This document shows positions 27,687-37,397 of a stretch of 64,000 bases of DNA, one piece after another. The DNA comes from Paenibacillus sp. PCH8. Its GTDB lineage: Bacteria > Bacillota > Bacilli > Paenibacillales > Paenibacillaceae. The notes below the pieces were generated by a model. It was not told the DNA's origin, did not search any database, and saw nothing but the letters and a program-made list of their open reading frames with translations. The stretch spans positions 2,480,001 through 2,544,000 of the forward strand of contig NZ_PKQK01000001.1 of NCBI RefSeq assembly GCF_002968835.1. Direction: 5' to 3'. Every line of letters begins with the position of its first letter. The stretch's first letter is position 1. The position numbers were made by a program, and so were the translations under genes.

Positions 27687-29186
27687 ATGAAAGCAACGAA
27701 AAAGAAAGCCGTAGCTGTCTTGAGCACACTGGCACTAGTGACAGGTTTGCTGGCAGGATGCGGATCAGACGAGGGTCAGGCTGCCGAGGGCGGCGCACAG
27801 AATGTGTCCATTGCCATTGCACAAGTGGGTGATGTACCCAGCAAAGGCAACGAGATTCAGCAAAAGATTGAAGCATATACCAACACCAAACTGGATATTC
27901 AGTGGATTCCGGCTTCGGCCTACAATGACAAGATTAACGTGATGATCGCTTCAAGCGATATGCCGAAAATTGTGAAGGTGCAATATAACCCGACAGTGAC
28001 CAGCGCAATGCGCAACGATGTGTTCTGGGAAGTGGGGCCTTTGCTGAAAGACTACAAGAATCTGTCGGCACAGAACGAGCGTTTCTTTGACAATATCAAG
28101 GTCGAGGGCAAAATCTATGGGGTTCCTGTATTCTCGGATATTGCGCGAGCTACGGTGATCTACCGTAAAGACTGGTTCGAGAAGTTGAATCTCAAGGTGC
28201 CAGCCACACCGGATGAATGGTATGAAACGATTAAGACACTGGCAACCTCCGATCCCGATGGAGATGGACAAGATAACACGTTTGGCTTGATGCTTTTCAA
28301 AAAATATAATGAGGATCAGTATTCCTTCACGACGCGCCTTGGCGTAAGCTTTGGTGCACCTAACAAGTGGAAGGTCGAAGATGATGGCAGCTTCACTCCT
28401 GAATTCATGACACCGGAATATATGCAGGTGTTGGATCTGCTGAAACGTTTGTATGATGAGAAACTGTTGAATCAGGATTTTGCCGTATTTGACTCTACGG
28501 AAGCGGAGAAAAAATATGATTCTGGCGTGGTCGGTATGCGTGTGGGTGTTGCCCAGAACGGGAAGAGCCAGCAAGAGCGTCTGTCCAAGAACAATCCGGA
28601 TGGCGTGGTAGACATTGCAGGTTTGCTTGGAGCGAACGGTGATCGTGTTGCTGGACAGACGGGTAACTCGGGTATTCTCGCTTTCCCGAAATCGACGGTG
28701 AAATCGGAAGAAGAACTGAAGAATATGCTGTCATTCCTGGATAAACTGATGGACCCTGAGATGGCAACATTACTGATGCGAGGTATGGAAGACAAACATT
28801 ACACCAAAGTAGGTGAAGATCAGGTGGAGATGAGTGACTTCGATGCATTCCAGCGTGAAGTGAAGCCTTACCGTGACAACCTTCTTTATGTCGAAGGATA
28901 TAACGTACCGAAATTGAAGGATACCGAACTGGGTGAAAAAGGTACGGCACTGGCGAAGGAACTGGCGGAGCATGCTGTGCCGAACCCTGCATTGACATTA
29001 TATTCTCCAACGTATGGTGATCGCGGGGCGGATCTGGATCAGGTGATTGCAGATGCACAGACCAAATACATTATGGGCAAGATCGATCAAAGCGGTTGGA
29101 AGAAGGAAATCGAGAATTGGGCCAATGCTGGCGGAAACAAAATTCGTGAGGAATATGCTGAAGATTACAAAAAACAGGCTCAATAA
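27687..29186 (+). CDS. Extracellular sugar-binding lipoprotein, LplA-like (copy 1)
   Basis: Membrane-anchored substrate-binding protein of the importer. The signal peptide ends in the lipobox LLAGC (Cys at about residue 26), giving a lipoprotein on the outer face of the membrane. The mature part is a family 1 solute-binding fold of about 470 residues with a DPDGDGQDNTFG loop, a likely Ca2+-binding turn found in LplA-type proteins. Highly similar along its length to the second binding protein at 30405 (both have VGD-P, YTNT, KDYKNLSAQ, VYRKDWF or IYRKDWF, and VKPYRDNLL). A GGGAGG ribosome site lies about 13 bases upstream. Confidence 0.9.
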   Translation: MKATKKKAVAVLSTLALVTGLLAGCGSDEGQAAEGGAQNVSIAIAQVGDVPSKGNEIQQKIEAYTNTKLDIQWIPASAYNDKINVMIASSDMPKIVKVQYNPTVTSAMRNDVFWEVGPLLKDYKNLSAQNERFFDNIKVEGKIYGVPVFSDIARATVIYRKDWFEKLNLKVPATPDEWYETIKTLATSDPDGDGQDNTFGLMLFKKYNEDQYSFTTRLGVSFGAPNKWKVEDDGSFTPEFMTPEYMQVLDLLKRLYDEKLLNQDFAVFDSTEAEKKYDSGVVGMRVGVAQNGKSQQERLSKNNPDGVVDIAGLLGANGDRVAGQTGNSGILAFPKSTVKSEEELKNMLSFLDKLMDPEMATLLMRGMEDKHYTKVGEDQVEMSDFDAFQREVKPYRDNLLYVEGYNVPKLKDTELGEKGTALAKELAEHAVPNPALTLYSPTYGDRGADLDQVIADAQTKYIMGKIDQSGWKKEIENWANAGGNKIREEYAEDYKKQAQ

Positions 29187-29210
29187 AGAGCCGGAAGCGG
29201 AGGCTTGAGC

Positions 29211-30314
29211 ATGAAGGAAACGTTGCAATTCACACCTGTGCGCATGGCACAGCAGTTCATGGAAAGTTACCGCAACCATGAGCTGTATGGCACCTGGCAT
29301 TATGAGAATGGCTGTCTGCTGAAAGCGCTGGAGGAACTGTACATTCATACGGGTGAGCCAAGGTACTTTGACTACATTCAGGAACTGATGGATGACTATG
29401 TTCAGGAGGACGGCACCATTCGCTCCTATGCGATTGAGGAATATAATCTGGATCAGATTAATCAGGGGAAATCACTATTCCTGTTGCATGAGAAAACGGG
29501 AAAAGAAAAGTATCGCAAAGCAGCAGAGTTGCTAATGACACAGCTCAAAGGACAACCGCATACAAGCGAGGGCGGGTTCTGGCACAAGAAGATATACCCT
29601 TTCCAGATGTGGCTGGATGGATTGTACATGGCAACACCGTATCTGACTCAATATGGTGCAGTGACAGGGGAGGAAAAGTGGTTCGACAAGGCTGCATTAC
29701 AGCTCTTGCTGGTGGAACAGCGTACACGAGATCCGCGTAGCGGTCTGTTGTACCATGCTTGGGATGAAAGTAAGGAACAGCGTTGGAGTTCGGGAGAGAC
29801 GGGATGTTCTCCGCATGTCTGGAGCCGGGCGATGGGCTGGTATGTGATGGCGGTTGTGGATACATTGGATTACTTGCCAGTAGATCACCCACAGCGCGGG
29901 CAGATTGTGGGCATCTTCGAACGGGTGGCGAACGCACTAGTGCATGTCCAGGACCAACCCACCGGACTATGGCCACATTTGCTGGATCAACCGGGACGTG
30001 AGCGGAACTATCTGGAGGCTTCTGGTACATCGATGTTTGTCTATGCGCTGGCGAAGGGTGTGCGCAAAGGATATCTGAGTGGCAAATTCAAGGCGGTTGC
30101 GGAAAAAGGATATCAGGGTCTGCTGCAGCATTTGCTGCAAACGGATCGTGAAGGCGTACTGTCCCTGACGCAGTGTAACGGCGGAGCCGGTCTTGGGGGA
30201 AGTCCGTATCGTGACGGGTCCTACGAGTACTATGTGACTGAATCCATTCGGATCAATGATCCGAAATCGGTCGCTCCGTTTATTTTGGCAGGGGTGGAGA
30301 TTGAACTGGCGTAA
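29211..30314 (+). CDS. GH105 unsaturated rhamnogalacturonyl hydrolase
   Basis: Cytoplasmic hydrolase (no signal peptide) that removes unsaturated uronic acid from the ends of lyase-generated oligosaccharides, as YteR/YesR do in B. subtilis. The 367-residue protein fits the (alpha/alpha)6 barrel of GH88/GH105; FQMWLDGLYMATPYL carries the catalytic Asp. ATG 29211 follows AGCGGAGG; a TTG six bases earlier is less likely. Its place between two binding proteins indicates that the importer brings in an unsaturated uronate oligosaccharide, such as a rhamnogalacturonan or similar pectin/glycan fragment. The exact substrate is not determined by sequence. Confidence 0.88.
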   Translation: MKETLQFTPVRMAQQFMESYRNHELYGTWHYENGCLLKALEELYIHTGEPRYFDYIQELMDDYVQEDGTIRSYAIEEYNLDQINQGKSLFLLHEKTGKEKYRKAAELLMTQLKGQPHTSEGGFWHKKIYPFQMWLDGLYMATPYLTQYGAVTGEEKWFDKAALQLLLVEQRTRDPRSGLLYHAWDESKEQRWSSGETGCSPHVWSRAMGWYVMAVVDTLDYLPVDHPQRGQIVGIFERVANALVHVQDQPTGLWPHLLDQPGRERNYLEASGTSMFVYALAKGVRKGYLSGKFKAVAEKGYQGLLQHLLQTDREGVLSLTQCNGGAGLGGSPYRDGSYEYYVTESIRINDPKSVAPFILAGVEIELA

Positions 30315-30404
30315 AGCTGGTTCTTTTCTTCCAAATATGATGATAGCGCATACATGAGGGCAAGATCACTGAACAATTTGATTATCCAAAAGGAGAGATG
30401 GTTC

Positions 30405-31916
30405 ATGAGTCCAAAAGGTCCAATATCCCGTTTAGGCGGAATCGTTGTCATTGGCGCAATGTCTGCTGGACTGCTTGCAGGTTGCGGGGGAGAGAAAGCG
30501 CCTGCTACAGGGGAAGGTAAACTTCCCATTTCCATCTCTTTAATGCAGGTAGGTGATATACCGGCCAAAGAGAATGGGATTGAACAGAAGATTGAAGAAT
30601 ACACGAATACGGATGTCAATGTACAGTGGATTCCGCAGTCGGCTTTTGATGATAAAGTGAACGTCATGGTTGCTTCAGGCGAGATGCCTACCATAATGCG
30701 TGTAAATTATGTACCAACAACGTTTAATGCCGCCAGAACGGGACTGTTCTGGGAACTGGGGCCTTACCTGAAGGATTATAAGAACCTGTCTGCCCAATCC
30801 GAGGCGTATTTTAACAATATAAAGATTGAAGGCAAAGTCTATGGTATCCCCAACTTTCGGGATATTGGACGAACCGCGATTGTATATCGCAAGGACTGGT
30901 TTGATGCATTGAAGCTGGATGTACCGAAAACGCTGGATGACTGGTATGAAGTGATGCGCTCTATTCGTAAGGATGACCCGGACGGGAATGGTAAGGAAGA
31001 TACGTACGGTGCATTGTTATTCAAAAAGTATAATGAAGGTGTCTCTTCCCCGCTGACGCGGATTGCCGTAAGTATTGGTGGCGTCAATAAATGGGGAGTG
31101 GACGATGCCGGGAAACTGACACCGGAGTTTCTGACCACTGCGTATGTGGATACGATGAAACTCTTCAAGCGTCTGTTCAGCGAAGGGTTGATTAACAGTG
31201 ACTTCCCTGCTCTGGACCCTTCCGATGCGGACAAAAAAATGGATTCCGGTCTCGTTGGCATGAAGCTGAATGGTGTCGCTCAAAATGGTAAGTCTTCACA
31301 GCAACGCCTTACGCCTAATGCTCCAGATGGCGTGATTGACGTAGCTCCGTTCCAGGGAACCGATGGTATTCGCATCGCCGGGGAGCCAGGGAACTATGGT
31401 ATGTTGGTTATCCCAAAGGCATCCGTAACGGATGAGGTGCAATTGAAGCAGGTACTCACGTTCCTGGATCAATTAATGGATGAGGAACTGAGTACATTGC
31501 AGTTGCGGGGGTTGCTCGATGTGCACTACAGCAAAACTGCGGATGGCAAAACCGAACTGAAGGACTTCGACGCCTATCAGCGTGAAGTTAAACCTTATCG
31601 TGATAATTTGCTAAGCATTGAAGGGTATAATGTGCCTGAACTGGTAGATGTTCCGATCGGTATGAAAGGTACGAAGATGGCTCGTGAGAATGAGCAGTAT
31701 GCCATCGCTAATCCGGCACTCACATTGTCATCAGCAATCTATACCGAGCGTGGTCAGGAGCTGGATCAGATGATCTGGGATGCACAGACCAAGTACATTA
31801 TGGGTAAAGTCGATGATGCAGGCTGGGAGCAGGAAATAGCCAACTGGCGAAAAGCCGGTGGTGATCAGCTCATCACGGAATTGGAAGCATCCTACAAGGA
31901 ACTGAACGGGAAATAA
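30405..31916 (+). CDS. Extracellular sugar-binding lipoprotein, LplA-like (copy 2)
   Basis: Second substrate-binding lipoprotein, 503 residues, lipobox LLAGC near residue 28. ATG 30405 follows AAAGGAGAG 7 bases upstream. It has the same fold and motifs as copy 1 (KDYKNLSAQSEAYFNNIKIEGKVYG; DPDGNGKEDTYG; VKPYRDNLLSIEGYNVP), so the pair arose by duplication with GH105 now between them. The two may bind different lengths or decorations of the same glycan. No further permeases follow, so both probably dock on the permease pair at 25754-27625. Ends at a terminator. Confidence 0.9.
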   Translation: MSPKGPISRLGGIVVIGAMSAGLLAGCGGEKAPATGEGKLPISISLMQVGDIPAKENGIEQKIEEYTNTDVNVQWIPQSAFDDKVNVMVASGEMPTIMRVNYVPTTFNAARTGLFWELGPYLKDYKNLSAQSEAYFNNIKIEGKVYGIPNFRDIGRTAIVYRKDWFDALKLDVPKTLDDWYEVMRSIRKDDPDGNGKEDTYGALLFKKYNEGVSSPLTRIAVSIGGVNKWGVDDAGKLTPEFLTTAYVDTMKLFKRLFSEGLINSDFPALDPSDADKKMDSGLVGMKLNGVAQNGKSSQQRLTPNAPDGVIDVAPFQGTDGIRIAGEPGNYGMLVIPKASVTDEVQLKQVLTFLDQLMDEELSTLQLRGLLDVHYSKTADGKTELKDFDAYQREVKPYRDNLLSIEGYNVPELVDVPIGMKGTKMARENEQYAIANPALTLSSAIYTERGQELDQMIWDAQTKYIMGKVDDAGWEQEIANWRKAGGDQLITELEASYKELNGK

Positions 31917-32262
31917 TTTTGGGGAAGCAAAAAAAGAATGGTCAAATGGAATGAAATGGTTTATTCTATGAGGGAGTTGATTGTTCCAAATATCATACGA
32001 ATAACCACACCCTTAAAGCATAAGGCTATGAATCTGCGGATTCATGGCCTTTTTTTGTACTTTGAGTGGTGAAGCGGGACTTTAGAAGGGGGGATGTCCG
32101 CCTTGAAGTAATGGGGATGGATGAAAAATAATACCAAAAGCCTAGATATACATGGTAGAATATTGATTATTATGGCAAATTTAGGTTTTTGGTTGTAGGG
32201 AAAGTAATCAGATTGATCAAGCAAAGCACCCCCATACGAAGGTACATAGGAGCGTGAGTAGA
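31917..32262 (+). other. Intergenic region before the SLH protein
   Basis: Contains the operon terminator at 32022-32057. The 200 bp beyond it are AT-rich with no convincing ORF. TTGATTATTATGGCAAATTTAGG around 32162 offers no clear -10 element, and I see no operator. Confidence 0.5.
32022..32057 (+). terminator. Terminator of the importer/GH105 operon
   Basis: A 12-bp stem (32023-32034 with 32039-32050, one G-U), a 4-nt loop and seven T. Confidence 0.9.
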
Positions 32263-33534
32263 TTGAAGAAGCAGATGGAAGTAAACGGAAATAAGAATAA
32301 ACGGAATGTGTGGATCGTCGGGTTGGTAACGACAGCTGTATTTGCAGCCACTCTATTACCGATTGACCCTGTACATTTTATGTCAACAGCTAATGCTGCA
32401 TCGGGAACAAGTGACACTGCCCTTAGCAAGTTCAAGGATATCAAGGGCCACTGGGCTCAAGCGACGATTGCCAAAGCTTATGAAAAAAATCTGATCTCTG
32501 GTTATCAAGACGGAACGTTTCGTCCGAATGGCAAAATTACGCGTGGGGAATATGCGACGATACTCGCCCGCGCGACTGGGCTAGAGAAGGTAGAAGGGCA
32601 GAATCCTTTTTCCGATCTCAAGGGGCACTGGTCTGAAGAGGCGGTTAGTCAGCTTGTAGGACAAGGATTCATTCATGCTGGCGATTACGCCAAAGGGTTC
32701 AATCCGAATGCGGAGCTGACACGCTACGAGATGATGAAGTGGATTGCCAATGGGCTGATCAAGTCCGGGAGCAGCTTCCAGGATGCTTTTAACGATACGA
32801 AGAATACACTGCTTCCCACACCGGAAGTGAACCGGGGAACTATTCGGGCCGAGCAGATTCCTTATCTTGCCCTCGTTCGTGGGACAGGCATTGTTGGTGG
32901 CTTCCAAGATGGTACATTAAAACCTGCGGACCCCACTACACGTGCTGAGGTATCTGCCATTTTGCTGCGTTATATGGACGTGGAGGGTACGGATGCCGGG
33001 AAATATAGTGACCTGAATGAAATGAGAGAGGTCGGCACGACGGGGACGAATTTAACGACGATTAGTAATTATTTTTATACTAAGAATTCTGTGAAAGTAA
33101 GTGATATTTCTAAAGGAGATATAAAACTTTCTAATAAATCAGGAGTGCTTACACTTCATAGTTTTATAGTGGTGAAGGTTCAGAATGGTAAACCTCAGGG
33201 AGTCTATAGTAAACTTTTTGTGGAATCTAATATTTCTAGTGGCGACTATTATTTAACATTTGCTGATTTATCTTTTATATCAAATACAGATAAAACAGAT
33301 TTGATTACTTACAGTAGTGGTTTAAATAACGGACTACTAAATTTTAGACGTCTAGATTTAGAACATGCTGATAAGAACGGATTGAAAACCATTCCTAACA
33401 GCCCTAAAGACCTCATTATCAAAGGGAAAAAAGTTAGATTTTGGACTAGGTCAACTTTAGATTTCAAAAACGGATCGTATCATGTTAAAGCTGAAGATTT
33501 AGGAGAAATGAAAATACAAAATATGTACTATTAG
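32263..33534 (+). CDS. SLH-domain surface protein
   Basis: Secreted protein held to the cell wall by S-layer homology domains, which bind pyruvylated secondary wall polymer. A signal peptide with hydrophobic core (IVGLVTTAVFAATLLPI) ends near TANAAS. Three SLH repeats follow: FKDIKGHWAQ (about 60-110), FSDLKGHWSEEA (about 115-170) and a diverged third with GFQDGTLKPADPTTRAEV (about 200-245). The last about 160 residues (from 33055) match no domain I recognise and are encoded by markedly AT-richer DNA. TTG 32263 is chosen because TAGGAG lies 10 bases upstream; the GTG at 32254 abuts that site and the ATG at 32275 is another possibility. Only 18 bp separate it from the next gene. Confidence 0.85.
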   Translation: MKKQMEVNGNKNKRNVWIVGLVTTAVFAATLLPIDPVHFMSTANAASGTSDTALSKFKDIKGHWAQATIAKAYEKNLISGYQDGTFRPNGKITRGEYATILARATGLEKVEGQNPFSDLKGHWSEEAVSQLVGQGFIHAGDYAKGFNPNAELTRYEMMKWIANGLIKSGSSFQDAFNDTKNTLLPTPEVNRGTIRAEQIPYLALVRGTGIVGGFQDGTLKPADPTTRAEVSAILLRYMDVEGTDAGKYSDLNEMREVGTTGTNLTTISNYFYTKNSVKVSDISKGDIKLSNKSGVLTLHSFIVVKVQNGKPQGVYSKLFVESNISSGDYYLTFADLSFISNTDKTDLITYSSGLNNGLLNFRRLDLEHADKNGLKTIPNSPKDLIIKGKKVRFWTRSTLDFKNGSYHVKAEDLGEMKIQNMYY

Positions 33535-33552
33535 TGAGGTGATTTTGATTTT

Positions 33553-36500
33553 ATGAGGAAACGAATGCGGTTGCCCGTATTCAAATGCTCAAAGTTACTA
33601 TTGATATTATTCGCTTTATGTTCCGGTCTCGCGGGAATAGTAAGTGATCATTTGGTTTACGCTGCAGTCGATCAATACGGTCCAAAGTCTATGAAAAGCT
33701 CTGTTCTAAAATTTATTCAAGCTGACAAGACAACTGCTACTCCTGGAGTTTATTGGTATCAACTTGATGATGGGAGATTCAGAGCAGATCATAGTGGTGG
33801 ACCGACTTATTCAAGCAATGCAGGAAGTTGTACAACCCCTTATCCTGCTTTGAAAGAGGTGCCGGACAGCATTGATTTTTCCCGATGGCCAGCGGTTTCT
33901 TGGCCTCAATATAACGGAAATACGCTAACATCCTCTAGTTTTAAGGAAGTAAATATCAAAAGTGTGGAATATAAAACCCAACCTGAACAGGAAACATACA
34001 CAGGTGTGGGAAGAACAGTGATCACACCTCCAAGTACAGTTGTTGCTATCAGGACCTTAACTGGGGGAGATCACGAATGGACTCAGAATGATCCATTTGA
34101 GAATGGGGGAAGAACAAATGCTGGCTGTCCTAAACATAATGTTTCTTATTTCACACCTATGGACATTATCTGGGAAGGTGATTTGGAAGAAGAAAAAGAG
34201 ATATCTGTCGAAGAGGATTCTACCCTTACCATAGGACAAACCCAGCAGATGGAAGCCAAAGTGAAGACCAAAAATTATGGTGAAACAGATTTCAATCAAG
34301 GCATCGACGTTTCGCGAAGAGAAGCAGAAATCAAATGGTTTTCCTCTGACGAGACGATTGCGAGCATTGAACTGAAAACAGGGATGTTAAAAGCTGAAAG
34401 TCCGGGCACGGTTACGGTGCGCGCCATCTGGAATAATGGTACATATCTCATCTCGGATACAGCGACCATTACAGTGACGTCCGAGCCTGGACTCGTAGTG
34501 AATCTACCGAATGCCTGTAAAGCCAATACGACACCTTTACAGGCAGAAGCAGTTCTAACCAAACCGGATCGGACTGTCCATAAGCTGACCGCTCATTCCA
34601 AATTGACGTGGCAAAGCTCAAATCCTTCTGTAGCAACGATCGGCACAGATGGCAAAATCATGACGAAAGGGATTGTGGGTAGCACGACCATAAAGGCTCA
34701 TTTTCTTGATCCTGCTCAGCATCTGGATGAACAAGGGACCCAGGTACTTGAGGTGAAGGATTGCACGGATGATGGAGGAAATAATGGTGGAGAACCAGGG
34801 GGTGATCCTGCGAATGCGTGCCCTGTGACCATCAGCCCACCTGCTAGAGGTACGGTTATTGAAGCAGCGGTAATGGACTCATCGGTTCGAGGCGTGCTCA
34901 AGGCAGATGATCGGGGAGCCGAGAAATTCGATGTTACCCGAGGCATCCCGACTTCTGAAGATCTCTACGCCAATGTCTTGGCCAAAGGGTATTTGTTCCA
35001 GCACCGGTGGATCAACATGACAGGAACGGTGACCTATACCGTAAAGGTGAAGAAGGTTTATCACAAAACCTGGACAATCCCTGGAAGGCCGTCTAGTGGT
35101 GAGGGTGATCCAGGCACACAGCCTCAGCCCAGAGAACGTGACGTTAACGGAGATAAATCGATGCAAGTAACAAGGACGTATAGTTACTGGCAGATTGATA
35201 ACCTGGAGGTCTATAAGCTAAATGAAGCTACGATATCCAACTATGCGCTTGGTGGTTATGGCGATACCGTAACATTGACGCCAAATCAATACACACCACC
35301 TACTCTGCAATCGGCGACGGACAATGCGGTGAACACCCATGTGAAACCTGCACCATGCAGAGAGATTGATCTTGGCACCCAAACCGTTCCAGGTGGTTCG
35401 ACTGAACCGTCTACGCCCAATGAAACGTCACTGTTTCAATCCAAGGCTGAATCGGAGGTTCGAGAGAATACGGTTCATAATGATCAGGTGACCTTTAATG
35501 GCGCAACGATCATGGATTCTGCTCCAATAGAGAAAACAGCTCCAAGACCTGGGATGATTCCACAGCCTGGCATGATTGGAGATCATGTGTTGTACCTGAA
35601 CCGGCTAACGATCAAGAATACATTGATGAACAAAGCCAACCAGCCGACCACGGGTGAGATTACGTATGGGCTGCTCCCTGGAAATGTGAACGGAGGGCGG
35701 GAGCAGAAGTTTCCTATTCTTGGGATTAACCCGGTTACAGTACATACTCCAGTGGTGAACTATGCCTGGGTGTCGGATGATCAGCCACATAATCAGAAAA
35801 CAAATCCTGATGCGACCAGAGCTGCGCTTATTCTGGAGCGTCCATTCCTTGTGCGAATACCCACCTCAGGTCAACATTTGGATGTAGCGAGTTACCCTGG
35901 TTATGGTAATCGTGATTATGCGAAATATTTTCGGATCAAACAGGTTCGTTTTCCGTTCGATGTCTACAATGCTGCGAAAACTCAGTTTATTGCGGCCATG
36001 ACATGGGTGGACATTCCGGTGAATCAGCTGGATACTCCTTTCTATCTCCCTGTATGGGTAGATGAAGGGAACTATCACATCGAGTTCCGCAACATCGCGG
36101 AAAATGCTCCTGCAAACTTCACGGAACAGCAGGATGCCAATACGGATCTGATCCACCATGTCGCCGCAGATACGGTTGCAGTGGAAGTCATTGGACGATT
36201 GTACGATTTTCATATCACCGATATTTCAGACTACAACTGGGAGAATGTATTCCGTAAGCGGATGGGTAGTTCAGAACCAACAGGTGTGAGCTACTGGACG
36301 GGAGTAAATCGTATCGATGGTGATCCTCGTGGCAATCTGGCTCCCTATATACTCCCTATTCGTCCCGGCAGTCATCCGGTACAGGGCTTCCGAAATGCAG
36401 CGGTAAAGACCGGATACCATTTCAAGTTTGATCTGAAAACGAAGGGCAATATGTTTGGCAAGCAGGATGGTATCCGAATAACCCCGACGTTCTCTTTTAT

Positions 36501-37218
36501 TAGTCAAAATGGAACCTCCAGGCAAAAGGTTGATCTATACTATCATCGGGGCCAAGAACGCCTCATTCGGATCGGATCTGCACAGGATTTGGAGAAGCGT
36601 TTTGTCATGCTGAACTCTCGATTACGGAATGTACCGGGGACGGAACTGGGAGATACGGCACGTTATCAGTATACCAATGAGTGGACAGCTCAGGAACGAA
36701 GCGAGTCCACACTGGCTGAATTCATGGTTCGTTTTGTGGATCAGAATACTCATAATAAAACGTGGGTCGGCCGTTATGATTGGATGATCCTTCCGGCACA
36801 GATCCGTACACTCATTGGGCCAAAAGCAGACATTCCTTCCAGTGTTAGTGTGGATCGGGCGAATGCAGCGATTCAGCGCTGGTATGGCGAATATAGCTTG
36901 CCCGCGGATGTATATGCTGTGCCCAAAGGAACCGATCTCGAATTGCTTGTCAGACAAAACCAGTTAGATGAGAAGGCAACGGTATTTCTGAGGGAAGGTT
37001 ACATCGTGGTTAACTTCGATATTGAAACATTACGCAGTGGCAATACGAATGCACCGCACCTGCAATATATTCATGCACCTTTGATGAACCAATGGCAGAT
37101 GGAGGGCTTCGCGATAGATGGTCAGGGAAGAAGCTGGCCGTTGAAAGACGGAGACGTGGTTCTGTACCACGCCGATCAATCCAGCCGCAATGATTTTCAA
37201 TCCCAGGTACCGCATTAG
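33553..37218 (+). CDS. Large secreted protein with Ig-like (BIG2) repeats
   Basis: 1221-residue exported protein of unknown function. A signal peptide (KLLLILFALCSGLAGIVS, cleavage near VYAA) opens it. At about residues 215-310 and 315-400 are two bacterial Ig-like domains (IKWFSSDETIASIELKTGMLKAESPGTVTVRA... and LTWQSSNPSVATIGTDGKI). A Gly/Asn/Pro-rich linker (about 410-425) leads to a long C-terminal region of about 800 residues that I cannot assign with certainty; it may be one of the DUF families found in Paenibacillus surface proteins. There is no SLH, LPXTG or membrane anchor, so it may attach through the adjacent SLH protein, with which it is probably co-transcribed. GTGAGGTG precedes the ATG. 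Confidence 0.8.
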   Translation: MRKRMRLPVFKCSKLLLILFALCSGLAGIVSDHLVYAAVDQYGPKSMKSSVLKFIQADKTTATPGVYWYQLDDGRFRADHSGGPTYSSNAGSCTTPYPALKEVPDSIDFSRWPAVSWPQYNGNTLTSSSFKEVNIKSVEYKTQPEQETYTGVGRTVITPPSTVVAIRTLTGGDHEWTQNDPFENGGRTNAGCPKHNVSYFTPMDIIWEGDLEEEKEISVEEDSTLTIGQTQQMEAKVKTKNYGETDFNQGIDVSRREAEIKWFSSDETIASIELKTGMLKAESPGTVTVRAIWNNGTYLISDTATITVTSEPGLVVNLPNACKANTTPLQAEAVLTKPDRTVHKLTAHSKLTWQSSNPSVATIGTDGKIMTKGIVGSTTIKAHFLDPAQHLDEQGTQVLEVKDCTDDGGNNGGEPGGDPANACPVTISPPARGTVIEAAVMDSSVRGVLKADDRGAEKFDVTRGIPTSEDLYANVLAKGYLFQHRWINMTGTVTYTVKVKKVYHKTWTIPGRPSSGEGDPGTQPQPRERDVNGDKSMQVTRTYSYWQIDNLEVYKLNEATISNYALGGYGDTVTLTPNQYTPPTLQSATDNAVNTHVKPAPCREIDLGTQTVPGGSTEPSTPNETSLFQSKAESEVRENTVHNDQVTFNGATIMDSAPIEKTAPRPGMIPQPGMIGDHVLYLNRLTIKNTLMNKANQPTTGEITYGLLPGNVNGGREQKFPILGINPVTVHTPVVNYAWVSDDQPHNQKTNPDATRAALILERPFLVRIPTSGQHLDVASYPGYGNRDYAKYFRIKQVRFPFDVYNAAKTQFIAAMTWVDIPVNQLDTPFYLPVWVDEGNYHIEFRNIAENAPANFTEQQDANTDLIHHVAADTVAVEVIGRLYDFHITDISDYNWENVFRKRMGSSEPTGVSYWTGVNRIDGDPRGNLAPYILPIRPGSHPVQGFRNAAVKTGYHFKFDLKTKGNMFGKQDGIRITPTFSFISQNGTSRQKVDLYYHRGQERLIRIGSAQDLEKRFVMLNSRLRNVPGTELGDTARYQYTNEWTAQERSESTLAEFMVRFVDQNTHNKTWVGRYDWMILPAQIRTLIGPKADIPSSVSVDRANAAIQRWYGEYSLPADVYAVPKGTDLELLVRQNQLDEKATVFLREGYIVVNFDIETLRSGNTNAPHLQYIHAPLMNQWQMEGFAIDGQGRSWPLKDGDVVLYHADQSSRNDFQSQVPH

Positions 37219-37242
37219 AGAAATAACGTTTTACCTCTAAAG

Positions 37243-37287
37243 AAGACAGGCGTGATGTGAATCCACATGATGTTTGTCTTTTTTTTG
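37243..37287 (+). terminator. Terminator of the SLH/Ig-like protein operon
   Basis: AAGACA...TGTCTT outer stem with an imperfect GTGATGTG/CACATGAT inner stem (37243-37280), then eight T. Confidence 0.8.
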
Positions 37288-37397
37288 CGTAATGCGCATT
37301 ATGGTTGGTCAACGGAACGGGTATAAAGGGTAAGGGGTACTCGTTCCATCCATATTCATTATTCATTAATTTTCTCAACGAGAGGGGAACAACATAT

